The notes beneath the pieces were generated by a model, which was not told where the DNA came from, did not search any database, and saw nothing but the letters and a program-made list of their open reading frames with translations. This document shows positions 1 through 12,525 of a stretch of DNA of 64,000 nucleotides, one piece after another. Origin of the DNA: Corylus avellana (lineage: Eukaryota > Streptophyta > Magnoliopsida > Fagales > Betulaceae); contig NC_081550.1 of the NCBI RefSeq assembly GCF_901000735.1, forward strand, positions 10,876,571 to 10,940,570, read 5' to 3'. Each line of letters begins with the position of its first letter. The first letter of the stretch is position 1. A program made the translations under genes and the position numbers.

Positions 1-1475
1 AAATGTAGCTAAATAGGACTAACTCTTCAATTAAATAAATTCTCACTACATTAATGCTTTGAGTTATCAAACATAAAATAATATTTCAATAAGTAGTACT
101 ACTGCAGTTCACCTTTGGGTGAAAATTACGATATACTAAAAAAATATATATATGATCATTATGGTGATTTCCTTTCACCTATAGGAATAATTAATAATGC
201 ATCCATAATTCGATAGGTCCGTTACCTTTGGGTATCCGGTTCCAACTCTCAATTAAGGATACACATTAATTATCCTATCTTAGTTTATCAATCACTTGAA
301 AGGTGGTCCACCTTTGGGCCTATCCAAAATATTCATGTGATTAGAAAAATCGTCAAAAATTTGCAATGCCATTATCTTAATACTTGGGATATGAGTATTA
401 AGTTTTAAACATATGACTTGAAATCTATGTATCCTTTTAGTTGGGTCACTTTGGTGATCACCAAACTATTTCATAATATAGATCTCAATTCGAAATAATG
501 ACAATGCAAACCAAATAGTCATAATATGCCTTTTTAACATTGATTGACATAAATATTCATGTTTACAGATAACAAAAGTAATACATGAAATAAAATAATC
601 AATGTTTTAAAGCCAACATTTACTGCCATAATATTTAATTCAATTCTTTAAAGCAGTAGTAAATTTGGAGCAGTGAATTTTGTGAATAGCAAATATATTT
701 ACATAAAACTTTTGCATCTGTCAATATTTATAATTTGTACTAAATGATATTTCTAAACTGTGCACAAAGAGTTTTGCACAATAAAAGAAAGAACACGATT
801 AATCATATAAAAATAAAGGCATACATGTGTACACAATAAACATTAATAAGGTTTATCGTTCATACGTACACAATAAAGACTGAACTAACCTTTACTGCAC
901 ATAACAGCCCCGAGTTCATGCTTTTAATGGTGCATATGTTCTGTAATTATACATTTTATGCCAAACTTAGAATCAAAAACTTAGAATCATACATGCCAAA
1001 CACGTACCAAAATGGCTTCTGAATATATTAGCAAAATGACAGAAATTTATTTTATACCATAATGATACAAACAATTAATAGCAAGTGCAATTCGTGCAGT
1101 AGGGTCCCAATTCTTTATTGTCCACACAATAACTCTTTTATAAATCATAACCTAAAAGAGATCACCAATATACCTATATGTTGGGACGTTTCATGAAGGG
1201 TATCATTAATCAGTCACATGCCATAAATCATAATTACGAAACAGGTGTACATGACACGTATAAATAAAGATAGATTCCAAATTCAATGTACTATAATTAT
1301 AGAAACCTCAATTTAGCATCTATTCAACTTTAGTTTTGCATACACAAGTGACAAATACAAAAACATCACATTGGCATAGGCAAAAATAAATTACGATAGA
1401 TACGGATTTGATTAAGAGGTTAACTATATATATTTAACATATTTCTTAATGAAAAATCATGAAAGTTACAACTCA
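1..1475 (-). mobile_element. Internal leader of a Copia-type LTR retrotransposon (truncated by window edge)
   Basis: This AT-rich stretch lies just inside the primer-binding site and LTR at 1476-1891 when read on the minus strand, so it should be the 5' internal region of that element. It has no open frame of useful length and I see no gag or protease motif. Short degenerate copies of a motif reading acctttggg recur near 110, 225 and 310. It could be a long untranslated leader or a non-coding (non-autonomous) derivative. The rest of the element lies outside the window. Confidence 0.55.
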
Positions 1476-1490
1476 GGCTCTGATACCACA
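1476..1490 (-). other. Primer-binding site, initiator tRNA-Met type
   Basis: On the minus strand this reads TGTGGTATCAGAGCC. It contains TGGTATCAGAGCC, the standard Copia primer site complementary to the 3' end of initiator tRNA-Met. It abuts the LTR end at 1491, which fixes the orientation as minus. Confidence 0.8.
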
Positions 1491-1891
1491 TGTAAAACAT
1501 GAAATTGACATAACATACTATAACTTACAAGATCTTAAATATCATGAATTTCACAATAAATTAATAAAAGGAAACATACCAAAATCCATTGCTTCTTTTA
1601 TTCTTCTTTTGAAAGCATAAGCACCAGAAATCGGTTTCTCTCACTTGACCCACTTAAGGTACACGAAAATGATGGACATTGCGTACATTTATAGGGCAGA
1701 GAGAGGACCGGTTTCCTTTATTCCTTTATAACTCAACTTCCCATCAAAGTAAGAGTTAATTCAATAGGAAATCACTTCTCTTAATTAATTAACTAACAGT
1801 TTATTAAGGATTAGGATTAAATAATCTCATAACTTAAGGAGTCTAATAAATACTCATATGTGCCATGTCATGTGGGACATTAATTCTTACA
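1491..1891 (-). mobile_element. 5' LTR of a Copia-type retrotransposon
   Basis: On the minus strand the 401-bp segment starts TGTAAGAATTAATG and ends GTTTTACA, giving the TG...CA ends and a short TGTAA/TTACA terminal inverted repeat. It is followed directly by the tRNA-Met primer site. The partner LTR would lie left of the window. The Copia assignment rests on the primer type and LTR length, because no polymerase domain is visible. Confidence 0.7.
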
Positions 1892-4800
1892 AACGTACAT
1901 ACATGAGCCTCCCCCTTCTATTTCACTTGCAGATTGCTACACTTCTCCCTTTCCTAGGGTTTTCAATTTCGATTTTTGTAATCTGATTTGTCGATTTTGA
2001 AAGCAAAAAAAAACAAAAATCGCGTCTGGTATAGTGCTTAAAGATTTGCCTAAATTGCCAATAGTTTGTCTAGTAAAAGCAATCTGTTCATTAATTAGTG
2101 TGATCGAACTCAATTTTCTTGCAATTCAGTCGTTGAATCTGTTGAATTGATGAAGAAGTATTAAAACGTTTTTTTTTTTTTGGATGAATTCGACTCTGCT
2201 ATAAATTTTGGCAGATTATGATGAAATTTTCCTTATTCTCATTGAAGGATATAATTACATCTTAAATTTTGTTAATTTCTCATGGCTATTTACCGAATTT
2301 CAAAGCCAAATACATGAAAATTTGTGAGATTTTCTTGATTCAAAACCATTTTGCCGAATGGGGGTGATTCCCCTTTTAAAAATAATAATAATAAAAAAAA
2401 CAAAATAGTTTTAATTTTTTTTTTTTGAATTTATAATGATATTTTTGTCTTATCACAAATATTTTAAGGTCATTTTTGTCTTTATGCTAGCTTTAGGGGG
2501 TAAAATGACAATTGATTGGTAGTTTGAGGGAGACATTGTCTCAATTGAAAGTTTAGAGAGGGACATTGTCAAATGGGTAGTAGTTTGAAGGAAGTATGTG
2601 AACTTTTTCCTATTAGTTAATTGCTGGTTAGTTGGAATAAAAATTGCCCATGAGCATTACCTACTTAACACTTAGCATAGTCCAAGCCATCTCCACAACC
2701 CCACGTGAGATTTCGTAGTAATCAGGAACCATTTGTCTGATATATGGAGAAATTAAGACACAGAAACAAAGAGCTTGAAGGAGACAATATATATCCTAGA
2801 TTTCTGACCCAGATTAATTGGGTGTGTTTGTGTTGGTGGTAGGGAAAGAGAGACTATTTTCTCGTCAACCAAGGAAGAAAAAGAGTGATGAGAAGATGTT
2901 TGTGGTGGAGGGAAATTATTTGGTAAAAAGCTTTCAAAAAATGAAATGATTGTCTATGGGACTTCGGGTAATTTGGCTTGAAACTTGGATTATTCTAAAT
3001 TTGAAGAATCTGTGTGCACGGCCTTGACAGAGCCATTTGTGGATATGAAAGCAATCCTGAAAAAGGATTTCGAAGGGGAGAAAGAGACAGAATCTAGCTC
3101 AAGGGAAAGATATTGTTTGTGAGAGAGAGAGAGAGAGAGATCTGCAGAGGGGGACTAGGAATTTTAGTGTGGGGGGCAGAAGTGAAAAAAACAATTTTGT
3201 GGGGATAAAATTAATTTTTGAAGGTCTACCTCATAAAAAAATAAAATAAAAAAAATGTTTTTGGGAGATTTTTTTAAATTTTGGGGGCCTGAAGTTTTAC
3301 TTTTAGTTTTACTTTTTTCAGTTTAAATTTACGGCGTTTTTAGGAAGAAAGACACCAACGTGGTCACATGACACACATATGACCGCTTTCCATCCATTTT
3401 AACCATTTTTCTTAATGGAGTTATTTTTTTGTAACAGAGTGGTAGCGGAAGAAACCAGGGGCTGGTTGGTAGTAATATAGCCTCCTGTTTTATTCTTCAA
3501 AGAAGATGTGTTTTCAACATTAAGGTGCACAAAATGTTAATCAAAATACAATTTGCATAAGATAGATTAAGAAGAATGAGAAAAATACATAACACAATAA
3601 GATCCATAGGTATAAAAAGTGACCACGGAAAGCTCAGTATGAGAAGTAGAGGGCTTCTGTAATTCAAAAAGTAAATAAACACGTCAGCATGAAGAAAGAA
3701 TAATTAGCAAGATTTAAATCCAAAACTTGCAGAAAATTTTTATACACTTTCTGCAACTGAGATCTCAAACTAGCTAACAAGAAAATAGAACAATAGCAGT
3801 TTAAAGTTTAAAGTTCATATTGGAACAGATGCATCCTCTCATGCTTGAACAAAAAGATATATCCATACAAGGACATTATCATGTGCTTGATTTGTTCCTG
3901 ATTTTGGAAGTCTAGTGTGCTTGATTTGTTCGAAGGAATTAGATGAATAATTTGGCATACGCCTTTTTGATCAGGTGTCATAAGCAGAGATTATAACTTT
4001 AATTCCTAGTTTGGCAGAAAGAGTTCTCAATGCAAGAAACATAATTTTATTAAATTTTAATAACTGCATCATCGCAAACAGAGGAATACCTGTCCATTCA
4101 ACTCATTTCCACAGAAGCACCTACATTTGTAACACAAAATATCAGAACTCGCATATGATATTAAACATAATGTCATCCAAGTAATTATTTTTTAGTTAAT
4201 GATACCTAAAATAATTGGAACTAAGAGTGCACACACAGACTTATGTACATATGCAAAAATTCATGCATGCCTTTAAGTTCCATCAAACATAGGTAAAGTA
4301 GTCAACATTTTTAAGCTTACCAAGATCAATGTTGTTGCATAGAAGCTATAACAGCTGGGATCTATCAGACTTTTACAATTCTTAAGCATGACAATAGAGC
4401 TAATAATGACAAGAAAGCAATTATAAGTGAGAATCAAGATGATAAAATTCATCAGCTACACCATCATAATGAGGGTAATTTCAACTGTGCCAGTATTTAA
4501 GGTAAAATATTGACTTCAAGTTACTGCCTACCAACTTGCTATTAGGAATGCTTGAAAATTAGGAATGCCCTTCATTTATGTGTTGTGGTTGTGGAAATGC
4601 TGGATACGCATAAATCATATATATATATATATATATGCATCGTAATTTCATACACATCACTAAACCTGAATATTGTTGAGTATGACCTGCGTATAGTTTG
4701 ACGTTGCTAATCGCTTAGGACTTGATGATTCCTGATTGATTGTTCGAATATTTGTTTGCTGACTGATTGTTGTGTAATCATTTGCAGTGAGTGCGAAGAA

Positions 4801-5174
4801 GTTGATTCGTCATGATGGTGTTCACGAGATTTTTTGTTGGAGTGTTTATACGTAATGTATTTGCGAATCACTTAAGTTGTATGTTTAGGGTTTTGTTAAT
4901 GTGCGTGTATATATATAGTTTGAATTATGTGTTTATTAACAATGTGGATGTATATAGACAATGATCGATGTATATATATGTATGTTTTGTGGACATCAAA
5001 TGATATATGTTGTAGACAATGTTCAGATGCGACTTGAGAAATGGATGTATATATGTTGAGAAATACATCCAAATGGATGTATCGGATATCCGGTTGTTGA
5101 AAAATGTATGTTAATGTTATCAGGTGTACAAATAAATAAATTTCAGATAAATTTATTAAAAAAAAAATTAATAA
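1892..5174. other. Gene-free stretch with simple repeats
   Basis: No supported gene. The stretch holds a (GA)n run near 3121-3140, a (TA)n run near 4618-4636, and at about 2430-2610 a dispersed repeat whose relative occurs near 38750-38900 (shared wording such as gacattgtc and gtagtagtttga). Open frames here are short and match nothing I recognise. Confidence 0.6.
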
Positions 5175-5448
5175 TATTTAGTAACGTGTCAGTATTGACA
5201 CATCACAGGCGTTAGTAACGTGTTAGTATTGACACGTCACTAAACTATTAGTAACGTGTCAATACTGACACATTACTAAATAGTAACGTGTCAATATTGA
5301 CACGTTACTAAATTGGATTTAGCAACACCCAATTTCTTAACACGCCAGACACGTTACTACACATACGTTACTAACATTTAGTAACGTGTCAACCCTATTG
5401 ACACGTTACTAAACTACTGTAACTAAAAAACCAATTTTTTTTGTAATG
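5175..5448. repeat. Cluster of palindromic units, CACTA-like MITE end
   Basis: Five units of about 26-29 bp beginning GTAACGTGTC and ending GACACGTTAC (or close variants) start near 5181, 5215, 5251, 5283 and 5381. The unit at 5283-5308 is a perfect 26-bp palindrome. The right boundary, read on the minus strand, starts CATTACAAAAAAAA at 5448, a slightly mutated CACTA-type terminus. The left terminus was not located. Confidence 0.55.
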
Positions 5449-5596
5449 ATTAGCCGAAAAGTAACTAACCCTTAGAAAAGCCCTCTTTAGGGTTTATCAA
5501 TTTGCGGAAAACCTAGCAAAAAGGGGGTTTAGTCTTCTGGCGGTGCACGTCCGAGAAGGTTGGGTGTAGGGGAACGTGGCACTCGAAAGGTGGAAG

Positions 5597-7146
5597 ATGG
5601 CCGATGAGATCGCTGAATTATGTGGGAAAGTCTCATTGATAGGAGGAGAAAGGGTAGGTATCTTCATCATGGAAGGGGAAGTTGCAGATGTGAGGGAGAT
5701 AGGGGAAAGATGTTTGGTGGGTCGAATAGGAGAGGAGAGAAAGATTAACAAAGAAGCTCTCAAGAACGTGTTATCACGTCTATGGAGGACAAGAAACAGG
5801 TTATGGAAGGAAGACCATGGTCGTTTGATAGACAAATCTTAATTCTAAACGACTTTGATGGGAATATTCCCTTATCTCAGATGCAGTTCATTCACTCACC
5901 CTTTTGAATTCAAGTGCACAACCTACCTCTGGTCTATATGGCAAAGGTGGTGGGGAGTAAAATAGGGGAGTCGTTAGGAGACCTTGAAGATGTCGACGTG
6001 GCTGGGATGGAACTGGATGGGGACGATGTCTAAGAATACGAGTGCAGATAGATCTACGAAGGCCGTTGGAATGGGGGATAGCGATACATTTGATCAACAA
6101 GGTGTACTGGGTAACCTTTAAATACGAAAATCTACCATTATTTTGCTTCAACTGTGGAAGAATCCTTCATGGAGAAAAGGGGTGTATGGAGAAAAGATCA
6201 TCAAGACAACATTCCGAGGATGGTGATTGGCCTTGGGGTGTATGGTTGAGAACTGCTACCATAAGGCGAAAAGTTGGAGGAGTGACGGATGGAGGGTTTA
6301 CGCATGGAGAAGATGATCGTTCAAGGGAGTCCCAATCGGCGAGGTGGAGATGTGACGGCGGTCACTCCGCTGAAGGAGTTCCCAATATGGAAAGGGGTAA
6401 GTGATCAAGAAACCCTAGTTCCATACCATATTTTCCGAAAATGCCAGCCATGAGGGGTCTAGCACTTGGCGTACGGAGAAGAGGAGAGATCATGGTCTAA
6501 CAAGTTCGGAGATTGGAGATCACGTGTCCATCAATAAAGGGACATGTGTTGTGGTCAACATTGGGGGCAAAAAACAGTGAAAAAAAAAAAAGACGATGGG
6601 GGTAGGAAGGGAATATGCACAGCAGCCTCCGAGGGGGAGTTGGATTTGGATGGAGGTGAAGTCCAAGTGGTTGGCCATGACTCACCAACATACAGGTCCA
6701 CACCTGTTAAAGTAGGTGGAAATAATATTAATGGAGCAATTAATGCAGAGGAGGGTTTTACAATGGAGGTGATGGGTCAAGAGGACCTCAACGTGGAATC
6801 TGCATGCATGGCGGTGACTGATGACCCAATAACATCGGCAATGCAGACAGACAATAATCCCTTTGCAGAGGAGAAAACCAAGATGGCGGCTATACTAAAG
6901 AAAGAGAGAGCTAGTACAGGGAGAAACTCTTTACGGACCTGGAAGAGAAAGGCAAGGGGGAGAGAGGAGAATGGGTTGATGGCGGGGAAGAAGATTGCTA
7001 AAAATTTCAAGAGAAAGAAGCTTGTGGCCGAGATAGAAGGAATAGCAATGAGAGGAGGAAAAAAGGCGAGACGGGAGGATAGGGAACATGGTACCAATGC
7101 ACAAAAATTGGTGGCGGCTGGTAGACAGCCCTGTCAGTCGCCATGA
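5597..7146 (+). pseudogene. LINE ORF1 (DUF4283-like plus CCHC zinc knuckle), broken
   Basis: The likely start is ATG at 5597 (reading MADEIAEL); an in-frame GTG lies 21 bases upstream. The first piece (to about 5842) resembles the N-terminus of plant LINE ORF1 proteins of the DUF4283 type. After frame breaks, 6042-6404 contains the knuckle CFNCGRILHGEKGC, in the CX2CX4HX4C pattern, preceded by FKYENLPLF. The segment 6544-7146 is a lysine/arginine-rich C-terminal region, probably binding RNA. The ORF stops at TGA 7144-7146, overlapping the ORF2 ATG by the four bases ATGA. Several stops and shifts between 5842 and 6544 make it non-functional. Confidence 0.85.
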
Positions 7147-9550
7147 TTCTATTAAGTTGGAATTGCCAAGGGCTTGGGAACTTTTGGACAGTTCGAGATC
7201 TTTGCTAGATGGTGAAGGAAAAGAAGCACAGCTTTTGTTTCCCATGGAGATAATAAGCACGAAACAGAGAATGGAGTGGATCAGAGTCAAGCTTGGCTTT
7301 GATGGTATGTTCTTGGTAGACCCGGTGGGGCGGAGTGGAGGTTTGGCCTTATTTTGGAAGGAGGAGATGGGGCTAGAAATTCAAAACTATTCCCGAAGAC
7401 ACATCAATGCCATTATTAGGCCACCTAAGTTGAACAAAATATGGAAGTTTACCGGTTTCTATGGTCATCCGGATAGTACAAAACAAAAAAGAGTCTTGAG
7501 AGTTACTTCAGCATTTGATGCTATTTTCCCCACAACCGTGGCTATGTGTTGGGGACTTCAATGAGATCACGAAGCAAAACAAAAAAGGTTGGAGCAACAC
7601 TATGGAGGGAAGGGCAAATGGAGAATTTTCTAATGGCGCTAGAAGACTGTTCTCTAAATGACTTGGGGTTCAAAGGGTCCAAATATACTTGGAATAATGG
7701 ACGCAATGATGGGAGTTTTGTAAAGGAACGCCTGGACCGAGCTATTACGAATGTGGGGTGGTGTTTGATCTACAAAGAGGTGGGAGTGAATGTATTGGCA
7801 GCCAGGTCTTCTGATCACAAACCGCTCATGGTTGTTTTCCAAGAGGAGGCACCAATAAGGAGAAGTAGAGATAAGGGGTTCAAATTCGAAGCTAAATGGT
7901 GGGTGGATGAGTAGTGCGGTGATGTCATTTGGAAGGCTTGGGAAGACAATGGGCATGAAGCTTATCCACTATTGTCCGTTCGTAGCAAGCTGGAACACTG
8001 CCAAACCGTTCTAATTGGGTGGAGTAGAAGGAAATTTGGGCAAGCCTAGGAGAAATTGAAACAAAAAACCAAACAGTTGGAATTGTTGCAAAGGGACAAA
8101 AACCCTAGGAACTAAGAGGCTATAAAGCAGTTGGAGGCTGAAATAGATTTTATTATGGAGCAGGAAGACATCAGGTGGAAGCAGCGGGCAAAACATAATT
8201 GTTATCAACAAGGAGACAGGAAGACACCTCTTTTCCACACTTAGGCCAGTCACAGACAGAAGGTTAATACGATCCGATGAATTACAGATGACGAAGGAAG
8301 GGAGTGGAGAAAGGAGAAGGAGATAGGTTAGGCATTTGTACACTATTATGAAAAACTATTTACATCTGGTGGAACGGAAGCTGTGGAGGAGTGCCTAATG
8401 GGGCTACAGTAACAAGTGAGATGAATTCCCTGTTAGTAAGGCGGTTTGAGGCCGCAGAGGTGGAATTTGCATTGTCACAAATGAAACCACTAAAGTCTCC
8501 TAGTCCTGATGATTACGCAGCCAGCTTCTATCAATGGTATTGGGCTACAGTGCGAGAGGAGGTTTGCCAAGCTGTTTTAGCATTCCTCAATGGAGGTATC
8601 TTTGACGAAGACCTAAATAGCACCTATATTGCATTTATGCCAAAGGTAAAAAATCCTTATCATATTTCCGCCCTATTAGCCTGTGTAACATTTTATACAA
8701 ACTTATAGCCAAAATTCTTGCTAACCGAATGAAGAAGGTGTTGCCTTCTATCATCTCCCCATCACAAAGTGCCTTTATTCTAGGAATGTTAATTACAGAC
8801 AATATTCTAGTGGCGTTTAAGGCACTTAATACCATGGATGTAAGGATGAAAGGTCGAGAAGGGTTTATGGCTCTCAAGTTAGACATAAGTAATGCGTACA
8901 ACAGGGTGGAATGGGACTTCCTAGAAACAATTATGAGGAGGATTGGATTTGCAGAGAGATGGATTTCTCTTGCCATGACTTGTATCAGAATGGTCTCCTA
9001 CTCGGTTCTTATTAATGGACAACCTCATGGGAAAATTACACCAACTAGGGGGTTGCGACAAGGTGATGCTCTATTTCCCAATTTTTTCCTGTTGTGTGCA
9101 GAGGGACTTAGCACTATTATTACTCGAGCAGAAAGAGAAGGTCGTATAACAGGCTTGCCCATAACAAGAGGGGGGACTAGATTGAGTCACCTATTTTTCG
9201 CAGATGACAGTCTTCTATTTTGCAGAGCAAACATCCCCGAATGGATCTGGATTCGAGAAGTATTGGATATTTATGAGCGAGCTTAAGGCCATAAATTGAA
9301 CAATCAAAAAACATCCATGTTCTTTAGCCGTAACACACATCAAGATACCAAGGCCGATATCATGCCGATGGTAGGAGTTAGCGCCTTACAGAGTTATGAT
9401 ACATATTTGAGACTGCCAGCATTAGTAGGGTGCTCAAAGGTCAGCACTTTCACAAGTATAAAAGGGAAAATTTGGGAAAGAATAAATGGGTGGAAGGAAA
9501 AAATTTTGTCCCAAGTAGGTTGTTGTGCCAAATATTACCTAAATCAATAG
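7143..9550 (+). pseudogene. LINE ORF2 (AP-type endonuclease and reverse transcriptase), broken
   Basis: ATG at 7143 opens with ILLSWNCQGLGN, the usual start of the exonuclease-endonuclease-phosphatase domain of plant LINEs. The frame breaks within 70 bases, then continues in other frames: GDFNEI-type wording around 7550, and the catalytic SDH motif (SSDHKPLMV) around 7807-7830. The RT domain runs from about 8391. Recognisable pieces are LKSPSPDDYAASFY, MALKLDISNAYNRVEWDFLE around 8870-8930, GLRQGD around 9050, and the catalytic FADDSLLF at about 9197-9220. The protein match ends after INGWKEKILSQVG near 9520. Multiple stops and frameshifts show it is not active. Confidence 0.9.
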
Positions 9551-10867
9551 ATAATAATTGGTATGTTTTAACTCGCAAGTGCACAAGATCATAACAGTAG
9601 TATAGTGCAGTAAGTACGAGATCGTTCCCACGGAAATTGTTGATTTCACTTAGAATTGATTAAAATATTAATTTTGTCACGAAATTGATATTGATATATT
9701 GAAAATAAATAAAGATAAATAAAAGGTAGGGCTTTGATATCCACCACTAATCATGCTTAAATAATATAACAATATGCCAATGCTCTAATCATATTATGAA
9801 TACCTAATGTTTGCCAACCTAAGGGCATTGGTGTATACTCCTTAAGCTATAGATTTTCCTAAGCAACGAATTAGGCATAAGTGTATACTCTAACTCTTTT
9901 CTTTCTTAAAGGATTTAGCATGTGTCTATGCTAAGTTGTTCTTTAAGAAAGCATAAATGTATGAAAATCGACAAACACATAGAGCCTAGGGCATGGGTGT
10001 ATACTCCCGGTTTTCCATGTTAATTAACCCAAGAACCCGTGAGGAAATTCTTCTATCACTCTATTAAGCCTAGGACTTGATCATCTAAATTATATTAAAT
10101 AATTAAGCTACACCACATGCATATAATGGCCAATCACACACATATGGGGAATCCAATAAAACATGAATTAATCAAATTAAGCATCACAATATGATTATCA
10201 CAAAGGCGCCAATATTGAAATATTAAATAAACATAATTAGGGCTTCAATCTAGCCCTATAAAGGAGTTAGTTATACATAATTAAAATAAAACTAAAAAGA
10301 AAATGAAAAGAAGAAACCGAAAACGACTCCTTGAAGTAGCCTCGAATTCCTTTCCCCAAGGTTGTGTGGAATTGTGTCCCTTCAATTGTGTGGCTTAGAG
10401 GTCTATTTATAGGCTTAGGAATAGTCTAGAAATCATAGAAACCCTATTAAACTCATAGGGTTAAGTTCTAGTGCAACTAGGATTAGAAAAACCCTAATAT
10501 GAAAAGGAAAGAAGTCTGGCTGCAGCTGTCTTTTCTCCAGCGCACGGGTACGCTTGATCACGGCCCGTGTGCATTCGATCACACGTCTGCGATTGAGTCT
10601 CCTCCTGTGCGCACGAGCACACGCCTTACTCGCTCGTCTGGACCTCTCTTGTAGTGCGGACCTGCGATCGATCGCACTATCAGAACTTTTAGCTTTCCCA
10701 AATTCGCTTTTTAATGCTCGAACTTTCCAGAAGTGCTTCCTTTTCTTCCAAAAGCCTACAAAAACATAGAAAACACATAAAAGAAATAAAATAGCACAAA
10801 CTAACAAAACTAAGAAATTAACAAATATAAGTTAATGGTTAAAATATGAATATTTTGGTACTTAACA
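9551..10867 (-). mobile_element. LTR of a Ty3-like element, minus orientation (family alpha)
   Basis: On the minus strand it starts TGTTAAGTACCAAAATATTC at 10867 and runs into the LINE at 9550. It is homologous along its length to the complete LTR at 57501-58779 and the partial one at 56421-57500; for instance all three share a block reading ctcgcaagtgcacaagatca or close to it. The last 20-30 bases of the LTR seem to be lost at the LINE junction. It contains a CpG-rich block at 10540-10680. Confidence 0.75.
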
Positions 10868-11343
10868 TTTCATCAAACTTATATACTGCTAGTCCCTTTG
10901 CAATACGAAATTAAAAACTAAATAGAAAACGAAAAGATAAATCCATCTTTTGTGGGATATACGATTGTATTTATCATATGCAACAAGCCTTTAAAACCCC
11001 TAGGAATTCCCTAGAGGACGAGTGAAGTCTCGTAAGGGCTTTCCAGGAATGTTACCCACAAGCATGATGCACAAGTTCATGTTATCCAAAAATTAAGTAT
11101 CACTCAAAACCATGGTTTTTATTCATTGGCATACTTAAAAAGATAAACTCCATCTTCATAATGAATTGAAATTTTAAAAGGGTAGCTCATATCACACATG
11201 TTAAGTTCATAATATTTTTACTTACTAAACCGTAGAATCACATATCCATCAGTAAAATTATGGTAATATTGACCTAGATCCATTTGCGTGATTAAATTTT
11301 TATTATCGAGGCATTCATTAGATCTCTAGTTGTGAATAGTGGA
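10868..11343 (-). mobile_element. 3' internal region and polypurine tract of the family alpha element
   Basis: On the minus strand the sequence next to the LTR reads aagtttgatgaaa, a decayed polypurine tract. The neighbouring block (agtctcgt, taggggttttaaaggctt) recurs at 58780-59050 in the same orientation and at about 14830-15050 inverted. No coding sequence is visible. The piece ends where another LTR begins at 11344. Confidence 0.65.
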
Positions 11344-12501
11344 TGATGAATACTAAATACTGCATATTTTGACCCTTTAATTTTCACTTGCTAAGCCTTT
11401 AGCTTTATTATTTTATGATATTTGTGTTAGTTTTGGTGTCCTAGTGTTGTATAGGTTGCTAAGGAAAAATTGTGCCTTTAAAGTGAAAAATACAGAGTTT
11501 GGAAAAAAGCTAAAAAAAGTGCCATCAAAGTAGGATCGAGCGCACCATCCTGCGCTCGATCTCAGCTAGGTTGCACTCGAGTGCACCCACACCCACCAGA
11601 AAGCCGAAAGCGCCCAAGTGCTACGCTGCAAGAGAAGAGTTACACGCCCGAGTGCGATCGAGCGCACTCATGTACTAGATATGCCTTAGCAGGGTTTTTA
11701 ACCCTAAAGACACCTATAAAATGACGGCTAAGCCTCAAGAAACGGAGGCTGGGGGGGAGATCAAGTCTGAATTTTTACAGTTTTTCTCCCTTTTTAGTTT
11801 AGTTTTCTTTAGGTTTAGGTTTTATTTTCAATAATCATGTGAAGGTAAATTTTTAACTAAGGTTAAGGATAAAGCTTCACCGATGAAGAACAACAATACT
11901 TTTTTGTAAGTCAATATTATTATGATTTTATGGGTTTTTAAGGTTTTAATTGTTTTACTTTAATTCAATTATTGAGATTACTCTTAGATAGCTATTGTGA
12001 TATACAAATACATGTAATGATTTAGGAGAGTTTCATTTAATTGTTTTACTTGGATATTTATTTATCAAAATAAAATTGGATATCTTTTGTGATTTGTCTT
12101 ACAGATACAATTGATGATTTGGTTTAATCCAGATATCTTTTGTGATTTGTGTAATGGATGGATACATTAGATGATTTAATTAATTTGTCAAGCGTAGTAA
12201 GACATACATAGGATTTCATTTGTGAGAACTTTAGACAATATTGATAAACATGGAATGTGTTGTTCTGATTAGGTGAGTGTAGATTCCACAACCTAAATAC
12301 TTTCTTGGTTGATTATTTCTTTATCTTATTTAGTTTATGTTTGTTTATTTTCAAAATAAAAAATCTTTTGGAACTAGGTTAGAATTTAATTAATTTAGTC
12401 TTAAAAAACACAATTCCCTGTAGATTCGACCTCACACTTGCAAAAGCTATATTGTAAACGACTCGTGCACTTAATTATGAGTAACATTAAAACTCACAAC
12501 A
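11344..12501 (+). mobile_element. 5' LTR of a non-autonomous Ty3-like element (family beta)
   Basis: The 1158-bp segment runs from TGATGAATACTAAATACTGC to ACTCACAACA and is followed six bases later by a tRNA-Asp-type primer site, so it is the 5' LTR in plus orientation. A CpG-rich block with repeated gatcgagcgca-like words lies at 11530-11680. The left boundary is inferred from the TG start and from the end of homology of the preceding element. Confidence 0.65.
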
Positions 12502-12507
12502 AGTTTT

Positions 12508-12525
12508 TGGCATCATTGTCAGGGA
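12508..12525 (+). other. Degenerate primer-binding site, tRNA-Asp type
   Basis: The sequence TGGCATCATTGTCAGGGA matches the tRNA-Asp primer site TGGCGCCGTTGCCGGGGA at all but four positions. All four differences are C-to-T or G-to-A changes, as expected from decay of methylated cytosine. Confidence 0.75.

Larger units (their letters stand above)
5460..9550 (+). mobile_element. Decayed non-LTR retrotransposon (plant L1-type LINE), 3' truncated
   Basis: Two consecutive coding regions in LINE order are visible: an ORF1 with a nucleic-acid-binding zinc knuckle, and an ORF2 with an endonuclease start, a SDH motif and a reverse-transcriptase FADD motif. Both carry stops and frameshifts, so the copy is dead. 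The coding match ends abruptly at about 9545, where an LTR in the opposite orientation begins, so the RT C-terminus, zinc-finger region and poly-A tail are missing. Confidence 0.9.

Noticed and set aside
4090..4120. 31-base micro-exon on the minus strand reading CFCGNELNGQ with good splice-site words on both sides
   Set aside because: No neighbouring exons of a zinc-finger gene were found within several kb, and a match this short can arise by chance.
5497..5835. Minus-strand ORFs over the LINE (also 6777-7290, 7654-7956, 8011-8343, 8635-8976)
   Set aside because: They are antisense shadows of the plus-strand LINE ORFs, which carry the recognisable motifs.
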